From Pedobacter sp. N36a (lineage in GTDB: Bacteria > Bacteroidota > Bacteroidia > Sphingobacteriales > Sphingobacteriaceae), in NCBI RefSeq assembly GCF_014472395.1, contig NZ_JACSZW010000001.1, positions 310,001-374,000 on the forward strand: a DNA stretch of 64,000 bases, read 5' to 3'. Of this stretch, positions 18,008-27,245 are shown piece after piece; position 1 is the first letter of the stretch, and each line of letters starts with the position of its first letter. A program made the position numbers and the translations under genes. The notes below the pieces were generated by a model. That model saw only the letters and a program-made list of their open reading frames with translations, was not told the DNA's origin and did no database searches.

Positions 18008-18088
18008 TTGTTTTTCTTGTGTTTTTTAGTTTGGTTAATCGAGCGCAGTTTTAAATTGACTGCACAAGATAAAAAAAACCTTTGATAC

Positions 18089-18122
18089 AAAAAAAAACGG
18101 AATTCTTACGAATTCCGCCTTT
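18089..18122 (-). terminator. Intrinsic terminator of trxB
   Basis: Perfect stem CGGAATTC (18098-18105) / GAATTCCG (18110-18117), followed on the minus strand by nine T. Confidence 0.85.
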
Positions 18123-18142
18123 TCAAACAATATTGTTGTCGA

Positions 18143-19105
18143 TTAAGATAAAACTTTTACCTCATCTTCTTTAGCAGCCAGGTAACGTTCTGCATCTAAA
18201 GCAGCCATACATCCTGAACCAGCGGCAGTTACTGCCTGACGGTAATAATGATCCTGTACATCACCAGCAGCAAAAACACCTTCTACATTAGTTTTTGTTG
18301 ATCCCGGAATAGTTTTAAGATAACCGGTTTCATCCATATCTAACCATCCTTTAAAGATGTCTGTATTTGGCTTATGACCGATGGCCACGAAGAAACCATC
18401 TACAGGAATCTCAGATTCCACACCAGTTTGGTTGTTTAATACCCTTACCGCAGTAACATTTTTACCATTACCCAAGATTTCCTGAGTTTCCGTATGGTAA
18501 ATGATTTCAATATTAGGAGTATTTAGCACCCTGCTTACCATTGCTTTTGAGGCTCTGAATTCGTCTCTTCTTACCAGCATGTATACTTTTTTACAAAGTT
18601 TAGCTAGGTAAGTTGCTTCTTCTGCTGCAGTATCACCAGCACCAACGATGGCTACATCCAGTCCTTTAAAGAAGAAACCGTCGCAAACTGCACAGGCAGA
18701 AACACCAAAGCCATTATATTTTTGCTCAGAAGGCAAGCCTAACCATTTTGCGGTGGCGCCAGTTGAGATAATTACCGTATCTGCAGTAATGGTTTTAATA
18801 TCATCTACTACTACTTTATGTGGCATTGAAGAAAAATCCACTGAACTTACGTAACCAAAACGAATGTCAGTTCCAAAGCGTTCTGCTTGCTTACGGAAAT
18901 CTTCCATCATTTCAGGACCCATTACTCCACCAGGATAACCTGGAAAATTATCAACGTCTGTGGTTTGTGTCAATTGCCCACCTGGCTCCATACCAGTATA
19001 CATTACTGGTTTCAGTTCTGCACGAGCGGCATAAATTGCTGCGGTATATCCTGCCGGGCCGGAACCTATAATCAAACATTTAACGTGTTCTATTTCTTGT
19101 GACAT
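18143..19105 (-). CDS. trxB: Thioredoxin-disulfide reductase
   Basis: NADPH-dependent flavoenzyme keeping thioredoxin reduced in the cytoplasm. It has the FAD motif GSGPAGYTAAIYAARAE (about 14-30), the redox pair C138/C141 (CAVC followed by DGFFF), the NADPH motif VGAGDTAAEEATYL and the C-terminal AAGDVQD. Length of 320 residues is typical. A textbook TTG-N20-TAATTTTG promoter precedes it. Confidence 0.97.
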   Translation of the reverse strand: MSQEIEHVKCLIIGSGPAGYTAAIYAARAELKPVMYTGMEPGGQLTQTTDVDNFPGYPGGVMGPEMMEDFRKQAERFGTDIRFGYVSSVDFSSMPHKVVVDDIKTITADTVIISTGATAKWLGLPSEQKYNGFGVSACAVCDGFFFKGLDVAIVGAGDTAAEEATYLAKLCKKVYMLVRRDEFRASKAMVSRVLNTPNIEIIYHTETQEILGNGKNVTAVRVLNNQTGVESEIPVDGFFVAIGHKPNTDIFKGWLDMDETGYLKTIPGSTKTNVEGVFAAGDVQDHYYRQAVTAAGSGCMAALDAERYLAAKEDEVKVLS

Positions 19106-19126
19106 ATTATTTTTTCTGTTATACTA

Positions 19127-19157
19127 CAAAATTACACTTTTCTACAACGCTTAGCAA
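19127..19157 (-). promoter_or_regulatory. trxB promoter (TTG-N20-TAATTTTG)
   Basis: -7 box TAATTTTG at 19127-19134 and -33 TTG at 19155-19157, separated by 20 bp, matching the Bacteroidetes primary sigma consensus exactly. Confidence 0.75.
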
Positions 19158-19230
19158 GTCCCATTGCGCCAGAAGGCCGCATTATGAGGCAGCGATTATA
19201 AAATGATACCGGATGATTTGTTCGGAAAAA

Positions 19231-20859
19231 TTAGGTTTGAATAATACCTACATTAAAAGCTTTTTTAATTGGCGATTGATTTGCAGCCTCTATGCCCATA
19301 GAAATCACCTTCCGCGTTTCCAGTGGATCGATTACGCCATCCACCCAAAGCCTGGAAGCGGCATAATATGGTGTCGTCTGACTGTTATACCGATCTGTAA
19401 TTTCTTTTAGAAGTTCTGCTTCTTTCTCTGGAGTAATGGTTTCTCCTTTTGCTTTTAAAGACGCTTCCTGGATCTGCAGCAGTACTTTTGCCGCCTGAGA
19501 CCCGCCCATTACCGCTATTTTAGCACTCGGCCAGGCATAGATCAATCGTGGATCATAGGCTTTGCCACACATCGCATAGTTACCTGCGCCATAAGAATTA
19601 CCCAATACGATCGTGAATTTAGGTACTACAGAGTTGGCCACAGCATTCACCATTTTTGCTCCATCTTTAATGATCCCCCCTTGCTCAGACCTACTCCCTA
19701 CCATAAACCCGGTCACATCCTGTAAAAATACCAAAGGAATTTTCTTCTGGTTACAGTTCATAATGAAGCGGGCTGCTTTATCGGCACTATCCGAATAGAT
19801 TACGCCGCCAAACTGCATCTCTCCTTTTTTTGACTTCACTACTTTTCGCTGGTTAGCCACAATACCTACTGCCCAGCCATCTACCCTGCCCAATCCACAG
19901 ATGATGCTTTGACCATACAGTTGTTTGTACTCGTCAAAATTGGAACCATCTACTAAGCGATGAATGATTTCCAGCATATCATAAGGTTTCTCCCTGCTTT
20001 CCGGCAGCATTCCGTAAATATCTTCCGGATTCAGTTTTGGCATTTCCGGTTTAATCCGGTCAAATCCTGCAACCTCCGGTTTACCCAGCATGCTCATGAT
20101 GTTGCGAATGCTATCCAGACAAGCCTGGTCGTTGGGGTGTTTATAATCGGTTACACCAGAAATCTCACAATGGGTAGTTGCGCCACCTAAAGTTTCATTG
20201 TCGATATCCTCTCCAATGGCTGATTTCACCAGGTAAGAGCCCGCAAGAAAGACAGATCCTGTACCATCTACAATCATCGCTTCATCGCTCATAATCGGCA
20301 GGTAAGCACCTCCGGCAACACAGGAACCCATGATTGCAGAAATCTGTACGATTCCATCCGCAGACATCAGGGCGTTGTTCCTGAACATTCTTCCGAAGTG
20401 TTCTTTATCAGGGAAAATTTCATCTTGCATCGGAAGGTATACCCCGGCACTGTCTACCAGATAAATGACAGGCAAACGATTTTCCATGGCAATCTCTTGC
20501 GCCCTTAAATTCTTTTTGGCAGTCATAGGAAACCATGCACCGGCTTTTACCGTGGCATCATTGGCGATGATCATGCATTGTCTGCCGGAAACATAACCGA
20601 TTCCAGCAACGACACCAGCAGAAGGGCATCCCCCTTGCTCGGCATACATGCCATCCGCAGCAAAAGCACCGACTTCCAAAAATTCGCTTTCTTTATCGAT
20701 TAAATAAGCGATGCGCTCACGCGCTAAAAGCTTCCCTTTATCTTTTTGCTTTGCTGCATTCTTTGCTCCCCCACCTTCATATATCTTTTTAAGCCTCGTT
20801 TTCAACTCGTAAACCGACTGCTTATTCAAATCTTCATTTTTGTTGAATTCTATATTCAT
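19231..20859 (-). CDS. Acyl-CoA carboxylase carboxyltransferase (beta) subunit, methylcrotonyl-CoA type
   Basis: Carboxyltransferase subunit that moves carboxyl from biotin carrier to an acyl-CoA. The 542-residue protein carries both crotonase-like halves, with LARERIAYLID, the oxyanion-hole region GSCVAGGAYLPIMSDEA and the C-terminal GNSYGAGNYAMCGKAY. Segments such as VDSAGVYLPMQDEIFPD and GGATTHCEISGV resemble methylcrotonyl-CoA carboxylase beta more than propionyl-CoA carboxylase beta; substrate is therefore probable, not certain. No biotin carboxylase subunit lies nearby. It would act in leucine catabolism. Confidence 0.88.
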   Translation of the reverse strand: MNIEFNKNEDLNKQSVYELKTRLKKIYEGGGAKNAAKQKDKGKLLARERIAYLIDKESEFLEVGAFAADGMYAEQGGCPSAGVVAGIGYVSGRQCMIIANDATVKAGAWFPMTAKKNLRAQEIAMENRLPVIYLVDSAGVYLPMQDEIFPDKEHFGRMFRNNALMSADGIVQISAIMGSCVAGGAYLPIMSDEAMIVDGTGSVFLAGSYLVKSAIGEDIDNETLGGATTHCEISGVTDYKHPNDQACLDSIRNIMSMLGKPEVAGFDRIKPEMPKLNPEDIYGMLPESREKPYDMLEIIHRLVDGSNFDEYKQLYGQSIICGLGRVDGWAVGIVANQRKVVKSKKGEMQFGGVIYSDSADKAARFIMNCNQKKIPLVFLQDVTGFMVGSRSEQGGIIKDGAKMVNAVANSVVPKFTIVLGNSYGAGNYAMCGKAYDPRLIYAWPSAKIAVMGGSQAAKVLLQIQEASLKAKGETITPEKEAELLKEITDRYNSQTTPYYAASRLWVDGVIDPLETRKVISMGIEAANQSPIKKAFNVGIIQT

Positions 20860-21071
20860 TTGGGCAAGTTAAATCTATTTTCCAATGAAACAAAAGTCCG
20901 TTTCGGGCTTTGGTATAAAGCTTTGATTTGTTTACTTTGCAGCTAGAAATTTCTGCCAATTATTTTTACCCATTATCTTCTTTTACCCTTTAAAATTCAC
21001 AAAGTAATCCATTAGAAATAATCTAGTAATTTTTAGGATCAATAATTGCGATAATTTAAAAAATAAAGGCC

Positions 21072-22385
21072 ATGAATGATCTATACAGCGTAGTCAAGAA
21101 GTTTTTCAATTATCGGTTCAACTTACAGGAAGACAGCGCTCCGCAGGCAGAAACCATCGCTTCTATTAAGAAGAATGTAGCTTTTAAAGGGGCCAATTTA
21201 TGGACTTTGATTTTCGCAATTTTTGTAGCCTGTATAGGGCTAAATGTAAACTCCACCGCAGTGATTATTGGCGCCATGCTGATTTCCCCATTGATGGGAC
21301 CTATTGTAGGAATTGGCCTTGGGATCGGCACTAACGACTTTGACCTGGTTAAAAAAGGGCTTAGAAACTTAACCCTGGCCACCATTATCAGTATTATTGC
21401 TTCCACGCTATATTTTACATTTACCCCACTTCATGAGACTTCTTCCGAGTTATTAGCCAGAACTTTCCCTTCCATATGGGATGTTTTTATTGCCACTTTA
21501 GGTGGATTAGCGGGTATTGTAGCTGCTACCAGAAAAGAAAAAAGCAATGTAATTCCAGGTGTAGCCATCGCAACAGCCTTAATGCCTCCATTATGTACTG
21601 CCGGATTCGGGATTGCCACAGGAAATCTATACTATTTTATGGGGGCTATTTACCTTTACTTCATCAATAGTGTCTTTATTTGCGTGTCTACCTTTCTGAT
21701 CGTTCGTTACCTAAAATTTAAAAAGAGAACCTTTGAAAACATAGAGGATGAACAAAAAGTAAGTCGTTATATCCTGATCGTTGTGATGATTACGATCGCT
21801 CCAAGTATTTACCTTACTTATCAGATTGTCGGTAAAAGCATTTTTGAAAACAATGCGAATAGGTTTATCAGTCAGCAATTGAATTATAAGAATACACAAG
21901 TGATTTCAAAAAATCTGAAGTTCCACAGAAAAGGAAGTGAAATTGACTTATTATTGCTGGGTGCAGAACTTTCCAAGCTGGAATTGGATTCTTTAAACCA
22001 AAAGCTTTCGAATTATCAGTTGAAAGGTACAAAGCTGGTGATCAGACAAGGCTTGAATGCAAAAAATGAGGTGGATCTTTCCCAGATTAAAGCCAGTATT
22101 CTGGAAGATGTATTTAAAAGTAGTAAGGAATCTGCCGCTGTTAATGACCCATTGCAATTGCTCCTTCCAGACTTAAAGCCGGAGCTTCGCGTGCTTTATC
22201 CAGATTTAAAAGATTACAGCATCAGCAACACTGTATTTAACAGACTGGACACTAATAAATCAGATACACTAACAATGGTGGTCGCTTCTTTTTATAAGCC
22301 GATTCCAATAGCTGATCAGGATCGGCTGAGGTTATGGCTGAAAAGCAGGGTAAAAGCAGATTCTTTAAAGCTGATTGTTTTGTAA
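21072..22385 (+). CDS. DUF389-family membrane protein
   Basis: Integral membrane protein of 437 residues. The DUF389 core (about 30-210) has six or so helices with the typical NSTAVIIGAMLISPLMGPIVGIGLGIGT motif and GVAIATALMPPLCTAGFGIA. A further membrane helix near 235-255 precedes a soluble C-terminal domain of about 180 residues. The family has no settled function; a transport or envelope role is possible. It is a single gene. Confidence 0.88.
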   Translation: MNDLYSVVKKFFNYRFNLQEDSAPQAETIASIKKNVAFKGANLWTLIFAIFVACIGLNVNSTAVIIGAMLISPLMGPIVGIGLGIGTNDFDLVKKGLRNLTLATIISIIASTLYFTFTPLHETSSELLARTFPSIWDVFIATLGGLAGIVAATRKEKSNVIPGVAIATALMPPLCTAGFGIATGNLYYFMGAIYLYFINSVFICVSTFLIVRYLKFKKRTFENIEDEQKVSRYILIVVMITIAPSIYLTYQIVGKSIFENNANRFISQQLNYKNTQVISKNLKFHRKGSEIDLLLLGAELSKLELDSLNQKLSNYQLKGTKLVIRQGLNAKNEVDLSQIKASILEDVFKSSKESAAVNDPLQLLLPDLKPELRVLYPDLKDYSISNTVFNRLDTNKSDTLTMVVASFYKPIPIADQDRLRLWLKSRVKADSLKLIVL

Positions 22386-22446
22386 AATCTCCATCAGCCA
22401 GCAAAGAACAGGCATTTAACTTATATCAGCATTCATCTGTCATCCT

Positions 22447-23142
22447 TTAGGGCAGCAAATCAATGTACCAATACCCTGAGGTCTCCCCTTCTTCAGCCTT
22501 AGGTTTTGGAAACTCTTTGTATACTTTTTCTCCGAGACTGAATTGTATTGGATGCTTAAAAATCGGACCATCAAAAACAAAGGTGTGAAACTCTCCGTTC
22601 TCGCCGCAAGGATCAATCCCGGCAGGTAAATCGGCGATAAAATGCTCATCAATGACTCTTCCACAGAAATCTTCCAATCCTTTCTGGGCACAAACTACAA
22701 TTGTTCGGTATCCCAGCGTGATAAACTCAGCAATCAGTTCCTTTGTATCACGTTTCCATAACGGGAATACTGCGTTTAACCCTATTTTCCTGAGTTCTTG
22801 CTCCCGGTACGTTCTCAGGTCTTCCAGAAAAATATCTCCAAAAATTGAATATTCCACACCCTTACTACGAAGTGTGTCCAGATGTTTGTGCATGCTTTCT
22901 TCATACGCCTCCATGGTTGGCGAGGCTGACAAGCGCACTTGGTACAACGGAATGCCTATACTTTCTGCCTGGGCAATGAGTAAAGCTTCCCTTACTCCAT
23001 GCATACTCACCCTATTAAAAGCTTCATTTACGGTAGTCAATAAACAGCGAACCTCGAAAGTATTGGCTGCTAAAGTATGATGTAATGCCAGGCAGCTATC
23101 TTTTCCGCCACTCCAGTTAAAGAGGCTAATCTTTTTATCCAT
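22447..23142 (-). CDS. Dph6-like adenine nucleotide alpha hydrolase (DUF71, ATP-PPase)
   Basis: PP-loop ATPase of 231 residues with SGGKDSCLALHHTL near the N-terminus (about 10-23) and the conserved family segments VRLSASPTMEAYEE, GDIFLEDLRTYRE and FPLWKRDTKEL. Eukaryotic and archaeal members complete diphthamide synthesis; bacteria lack that pathway, so the bacterial substrate is unknown. The C-terminal CGENGEFHTFVFDGP motif matches the family. It is a single gene. Confidence 0.88.
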   Translation of the reverse strand: MDKKISLFNWSGGKDSCLALHHTLAANTFEVRCLLTTVNEAFNRVSMHGVREALLIAQAESIGIPLYQVRLSASPTMEAYEESMHKHLDTLRSKGVEYSIFGDIFLEDLRTYREQELRKIGLNAVFPLWKRDTKELIAEFITLGYRTIVVCAQKGLEDFCGRVIDEHFIADLPAGIDPCGENGEFHTFVFDGPIFKHPIQFSLGEKVYKEFPKPKAEEGETSGYWYIDLLP

Positions 23143-23222
23143 GAGGCTGCAATATTACAAGAAATTCTATTGCTGATTCAATAAAGACACTTTTTTAGTG
23201 GTATGAACGTTATATTAAATGT

Positions 23223-23930
23223 ATGAAACTAAAAATTATTCTATTTCTTCTAGGCTGCCAGACTGCGGTTTACGCACAGAATTTCAAGTTTCCGACCTTA
23301 GCAAATCAAGGGAAATCGTTAGCCGATATGGTTCCTGCAAAATGGAAATTACTGGATTCTGTATCCGGAGATCTGAATCAGGATCAGGTAAAGGACTTGG
23401 CTGTTATTTTAGAATACCATCAGGAAATACGCGAAAGCAGGGCTTATGGTGATAATACTACAGACCTCATCACCGAAATTCAAAAACCAAGGATACTGGC
23501 TATCTATTTTAAAACCAGGAACGGTTATCAGCTGGCTACCCAGAACAACAACTTCATTTTACGGTCGGAAGAAGGCGGTAAGATGGGCGATCCTTTGCGT
23601 CCAATGGGCATTGAGCAAGGACAGCTTTCTTTATCCTTTCAGGGAGGCGGAGAATGGCGCTGGAAATTAAAATATAACTTCAAATACCAGGAAAAGAACT
23701 GGACCCTGGAAAAAGCAAGTAATTACTATTACAATGAGAATTCTGGGGAACTGACGGACAAGCAGTACGACTTTGTGAACCAGAAGCGGATGGTTACTAC
23801 CGGACTCGGCCATCAGAGCAGGGTAGTTAATAAAACAGTTACTCAGGATTTCCCATTAAAAAACTTGCGTACTTTTCAAAGTTTTAAGAAGCCATGGACC
23901 TGGGAAATCAGCCCTGACGAATTCTTATAA
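23223..23930 (+). CDS. Hypothetical secreted protein with FG-GAP-like loop
   Basis: Exported protein of 235 residues; signal peptide about 1-19 (ending VYAQ). SGDLNQDQVKDLAVILEY resembles the first loop of FG-GAP/VCBS-type repeats, and similar secreted proteins are widespread in Bacteroidetes without known function. The C-terminal half is rich in aromatic residues (WRWKLKYNFKYQEKNW). It ends at a strong bidirectional terminator. Confidence 0.6.
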   Translation: MKLKIILFLLGCQTAVYAQNFKFPTLANQGKSLADMVPAKWKLLDSVSGDLNQDQVKDLAVILEYHQEIRESRAYGDNTTDLITEIQKPRILAIYFKTRNGYQLATQNNNFILRSEEGGKMGDPLRPMGIEQGQLSLSFQGGGEWRWKLKYNFKYQEKNWTLEKASNYYYNENSGELTDKQYDFVNQKRMVTTGLGHQSRVVNKTVTQDFPLKNLRTFQSFKKPWTWEISPDEFL

Positions 23931-23954
23931 TAAAAACCTATTACTTTAAAATAC

Positions 23955-23989
23955 AAAAGGGGGTATCCAAATCATGGATACCCCCTTTT
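23955..23989. terminator. Strong bidirectional intrinsic terminator
   Basis: Perfect 15-bp stem (AAAAGGGGGTATCCA and its complement) with a 5-nt loop, between the secreted-protein gene and the convergent guaB. Confidence 0.9.
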
Positions 23990-24004
23990 GCTATGATCCA
24001 TACA

Positions 24005-25480
24005 CTAGCTTCTGCTAGAGTAGTTTGGTGATTCTTTAGTGATAGAAATATCATGTGGATGACTTTCTCTCATCCCTGCAGCAGTGATGCGTACAAATTT
24101 CGCTTTCTGAAGATCATCAATAGTTGCAGCTCCACAGTAGTGCATTCCAGCTCTCAATCCACCAACATACTGATAGATTACTTCTGCTAAAGTACCTTTG
24201 TAAGGAACGCGTCCAACGATTCCTTCCGGAACTAATTTGGTCACTACATCTTCTTCATCCTGGAAATAACGGTCTTTAGATCCTTGCTGCATTGCCTCTA
24301 CAGAGCCCATACCACGGTAAGATTTAAATTTACGTCCTTCATAGATGATCGTTTCACCTGGAGATTCTTCTACTCCTGCGAACAATGAGCCTGCCATAAT
24401 ACAGCTTGCTCCTGCGGCGATTGCTTTTACAATATCACCGGTTTGTTTGATACCACCATCAGCGATTACAGGAATTCCTGTGCCAATTAATGCTTGTGCA
24501 CACTCAAAAACTGCATACAATTGAGGTACACCAACACCAGCGATGATTCTTGTGGTACAAATAGAACCTGGACCAATACCAACTTTAACTGCATCTGCAC
24601 CAGCTTCTGCCAATGCTCTTGCGGCGTCTGCGGTAGCGATATTTCCAGCGATCACCTGTAAATCAGGGAAACGAGCTTTAATGGCTTTTACCATATCAAT
24701 TACTCCTTTAGAGTGACCATGCGCCGTATCAACGGTTACTACGTCTACTCCTGCGGCTACTAATGCCGCCACACGATCGATATTGTCAGCTGCTACACCT
24801 ACAGCTGCACCAACGCGTAGTCTTCCACGTTCGTCTTTACAGGCTTTAGGGTAGTTTTTATATTTTTGGATGTCTTTGAAAGTGATTAAACCTGCAAGGT
24901 GCCCTTCTGCATTAATTACAGGTAACTTTTCAATTTTATAATCTTGTAAGATTTCTTCTGCTTGTAAAAGCGTCGTACCTTCCGGAGCAGTGATCAGATT
25001 TTCTCTGGTCATCACTTCTGAGACTTTACGTTGCATGTCTTTTTGGAAACGTAGATCTCTGTTGGTGATGATACCTACCAATTTATTGTCGGCATCAATC
25101 ACAGGAATTCCACCTATTTTGAAATCCTTCATGATCTGGAATGCATCTGCTACTCTAGCATCTGCATTTAGTGTAACAGGATCCTGGATCATTCCACTTT
25201 CTGAACGTTTTACTTTTCTAACTTCTTCAGCCTGACGTTCGATGCTCATGTTCTTATGCAGCATTCCGATACCACCTGCCTGCGCGATGGCAATTGCCAA
25301 ACCAGCTTCAGTTACGGTATCCATTGCTGCAGAAACTACAGGTACATTTAAACGTATTTTTTTAGTTAAAAAACTTCCGGTATCCACGTCACGTGGCAGA
25401 ACTTCAGAATATGCAGGTACTAACAATACGTCATCGTATGTTAAACCTTCAGATATAAATTTATTGGGATCGAGTTGCAT
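24005..25480 (-). CDS. guaB: Inosine-5'-monophosphate dehydrogenase
   Basis: Oxidises IMP to XMP with NAD, the committed step of GTP synthesis. The 491-residue protein (start at [17 protein letters not shown]) has the barrel with the catalytic Cys C308 in GPGSICTTR, two CBS domains (about 95-210) and the flap [12 protein letters not shown] followed by KDRYF. The longer frame opening at 25543 adds 21 residues but runs through the promoter at 25513-25543, so it is rejected. Single gene. Confidence 0.97.
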   Translation of the reverse strand: MQLDPNKFISEGLTYDDVLLVPAYSEVLPRDVDTGSFLTKKIRLNVPVVSAAMDTVTEAGLAIAIAQAGGIGMLHKNMSIERQAEEVRKVKRSESGMIQDPVTLNADARVADAFQIMKDFKIGGIPVIDADNKLVGIITNRDLRFQKDMQRKVSEVMTRENLITAPEGTTLLQAEEILQDYKIEKLPVINAEGHLAGLITFKDIQKYKNYPKACKDERGRLRVGAAVGVAADNIDRVAALVAAGVDVVTVDTAHGHSKGVIDMVKAIKARFPDLQVIAGNIATADAARALAEAGADAVKVGIGPGSICTTRIIAGVGVPQLYAVFECAQALIGTGIPVIADGGIKQTGDIVKAIAAGASCIMAGSLFAGVEESPGETIIYEGRKFKSYRGMGSVEAMQQGSKDRYFQDEEDVVTKLVPEGIVGRVPYKGTLAEVIYQYVGGLRAGMHYCGAATIDDLQKAKFVRITAAGMRESHPHDISITKESPNYSSRS

Positions 25481-25512
25481 AGCAAATAATTTAGGAGTTA
25501 CTATTTGCCGGG

Positions 25513-25543
25513 CAAACATACGATTATTATTGCAAATACGCAA
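25513..25543 (-). promoter_or_regulatory. guaB promoter (TTG-N20-TATGTTTG)
   Basis: -7 TATGTTTG at 25513-25520 and -33 TTG at 25541-25543, spacing 20 bp, placing the transcription start about 25 bp before the chosen start codon. Confidence 0.7.
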
Positions 25544-25738
25544 CAGGTCTGCAAATATGGGCAGTTTTAACCAAAAGATTACAAGAGATTAACATTTCTT
25601 AACTGCAGTAAAGAAATTGCTAGTGCTCCTCCGCCAGTGATGCATTGTTTTCCCTATTTTCTGGAGTCATCAGCTGCATGAACTCTTCATATCGATCGTC
25701 ATGAAGCTAAAATAGAAAAAATCACAAAAACACAATAA

Positions 25739-25764
25739 CGTCATGTCAGCAAGCCAACATGACG
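25739..25764 (-). terminator. Possible weak terminator hairpin
   Basis: Perfect 8-bp inverted repeat CGTCATGT (25739-25746) / ACATGACG (25757-25764) just beyond the truncated protease gene; the T-run is interrupted, so termination is uncertain. Confidence 0.4.
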
Positions 25765-25772
25765 AATCGAGC

Positions 25773-26504
25773 TTAATATATAGGTATACTATTTGAAGTA
25801 CTGAGCAATGTCTTTTTAAATTGAGAAAATATGGGCAGTATTCTGTTTAATGTTCCAATCGAAAAATCATCGAGATAAATGTAGCCGATATGCTTTCCTC
25901 CGCTTTCCATAGTTTGATAAATGGCTGGCTGGGCATAAGGTGTTAATCCAGCGATCATATTCAGTTCCCGATCTCCATCAAATACCCCATCCTGAAACTT
26001 TGCTAAAGTCAGCTGAGTGCTTCGACCACTGATCAGTTCTTTTTCCAAGGCCAGAATCCGATCTTTACTAAATTCCTGCCTATTAATTTTTCGGATATAA
26101 TCACCTCTTTTCAAGCCATATCGCTCTGCGGGAGATCCCTTCAAGACAGATTTAACAACGCAGAGTACCTGCTTGCTCGCTGGTTCTTCAAATGCGGCAT
26201 AGTCAAAACCGTATAAAGCGCGGGTGTTTATCGCAAAAGTACTGGCGTCACTGTCCAGATAAAGCCAGGAAAACCGGTCTGCTGAATTCCTGATGGAATT
26301 AAAAAATGCTGGTGGTGTTTGTTCGAGCCCTGCTGTTTTAGGCAAGACATCAGCCCAGTAATAATACTTTCGAAGGCTGTCTAAGATCCAGGTATTGATC
26401 TGTTCATGACTTCCTTCTGGATAAATGGGTGTGGATTTATCCTTTTTACAGGCCACAAACAACAGGAGCATAACCACACAGTAACACAGGCTTTTAAATT
26501 TCAT
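25773..26504 (-). pseudogene. Truncated S41-family (C-terminal processing) peptidase lipoprotein
   Basis: Reads as a 243-residue lipoprotein: signal peptide with lipobox FVAC, the N-terminal helical region of Bacteroidetes S41 peptidases (INTWILDSLRKYYYWAD), and a PDZ domain (about 90-190, VLKGSPAERYGLKRGDYIRKIN). Then GYIYLDDFS begins the protease core, but the frame stops within about 30 residues. The catalytic Ser/Lys core (usually another 200 or so residues with an LDLRYNGGG-type motif) is absent, and it was not found in the 290 bp downstream. It is likely a decayed gene; a PDZ-only product is possible. Confidence 0.7.
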
Positions 26505-26575
26505 AGGACAGCGTTAACCCTACAAAATTAAGGATGCAGTATAAACAAATTGTTAAGCCAGCAGGCTAAAAACAT

Positions 26576-26583
26576 TACATTTG
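26576..26583 (+). promoter_or_regulatory. -7 promoter box (TACATTTG) of GNAT gene
   Basis: Exact TAnnTTTG match, 20 bp before the ATG at 26604; a TTG lies 23 bp upstream of it. It excludes the earlier TTG start at 26550. Confidence 0.65.
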
Positions 26584-26603
26584 AACATTCAAATTATAGA
26601 TTT

Positions 26604-27023
26604 ATGACGACTTATCAGGCAGAATTTAAAAAGATCCCATTAACCACTTATCTAAACTTAAGAAAAGACTCAGGCCTGAGTCCTAAAACACTGGAAGCAG
26701 CAGAAATAGGTCTAAAAAACTCTGTCTGTGAAGTATTGGTGTCCGATCCGGAACAAGTTGGAAAATACATCGGCATGGGTAGGATTACCGGTGATGGCGG
26801 CTGCCATTGTCAGATTACTGACATGTGCGTATTGCCAGAATATCAGGGCAAAGGAATAGGTAAATCGATTATGGAGAAACTCATGGAATTTATCAATAAT
26901 GAATTACCCGTTTCTTGTTACATCAGCTTAATCGCGGATGGGGATGCCTCGTTTTTATATGAGAAATTTGGCTTCAAAGACACTTTACCTGCCTCAAAAG
27001 GTATGGCCTATTTGAGGCGCTGA
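26604..27023 (+). CDS. GNAT-family N-acetyltransferase
   Basis: Acetyl-CoA dependent acetyltransferase of 139 residues. The acetyl-CoA binding signature is DMCVLPEYQGKGIGKSIMEKLMEF (about 73-96), followed by the C-terminal FLYEKFGFK motif. This compact type resembles Bacillus PaiA/YkkB-like small-molecule acetylases, but the substrate is unknown. The start is chosen from the TACATTTG promoter box 20 bp upstream. It is convergent with a GNAT remnant on the other strand. Confidence 0.85.
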   Translation: MTTYQAEFKKIPLTTYLNLRKDSGLSPKTLEAAEIGLKNSVCEVLVSDPEQVGKYIGMGRITGDGGCHCQITDMCVLPEYQGKGIGKSIMEKLMEFINNELPVSCYISLIADGDASFLYEKFGFKDTLPASKGMAYLRR

Positions 27024-27081
27024 TCTTTTTAGCATTAGCCCATATCTTAGTAAGATTTCGGAATCTCTGCTAGTTTCCTCC

Positions 27082-27240
27082 TTAAATACCATCCCCAACT
27101 TCTCCAAAAGTCAGATCATGCACATTCCGCTCGCCAATAAACTGCTTCCAGCCCCTTGTATTTAGCAGTTCCTGCATAAATGAAGCATCATTTATACTCA
27201 ACTGATCCACTATAAGGCTGGAAGTAATTATCGGCTTCAT
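27082..27240 (-). pseudogene. Remnant of a RimJ/RimL-type GNAT acetyltransferase (N-terminal 52 codons)
   Basis: An open frame starting at ATG 27240 encodes only 52 residues, matching the beginning of a GNAT acetyltransferase: LSINDASFMQELLNTRGW followed by KQFIGERNVHD, the standard opening of RimJ/RimL-like proteins. It stops at TAA 27082 before any acetyl-CoA site. The frame starts 5 bp beyond the esterase stop codon, so it was once the next gene of that operon. No matching C-terminal part was found between 27024 and 27081, which suggests a deletion. Confidence 0.6.
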
Positions 27241-27245
27241 TTAGA

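Noticed and set aside
25481..25543. Upstream 21-codon extension of guaB
   Set aside because: It runs through a good TTG-N20-TATGTTTG promoter, and the protein from 25480 already has the standard family start and length.
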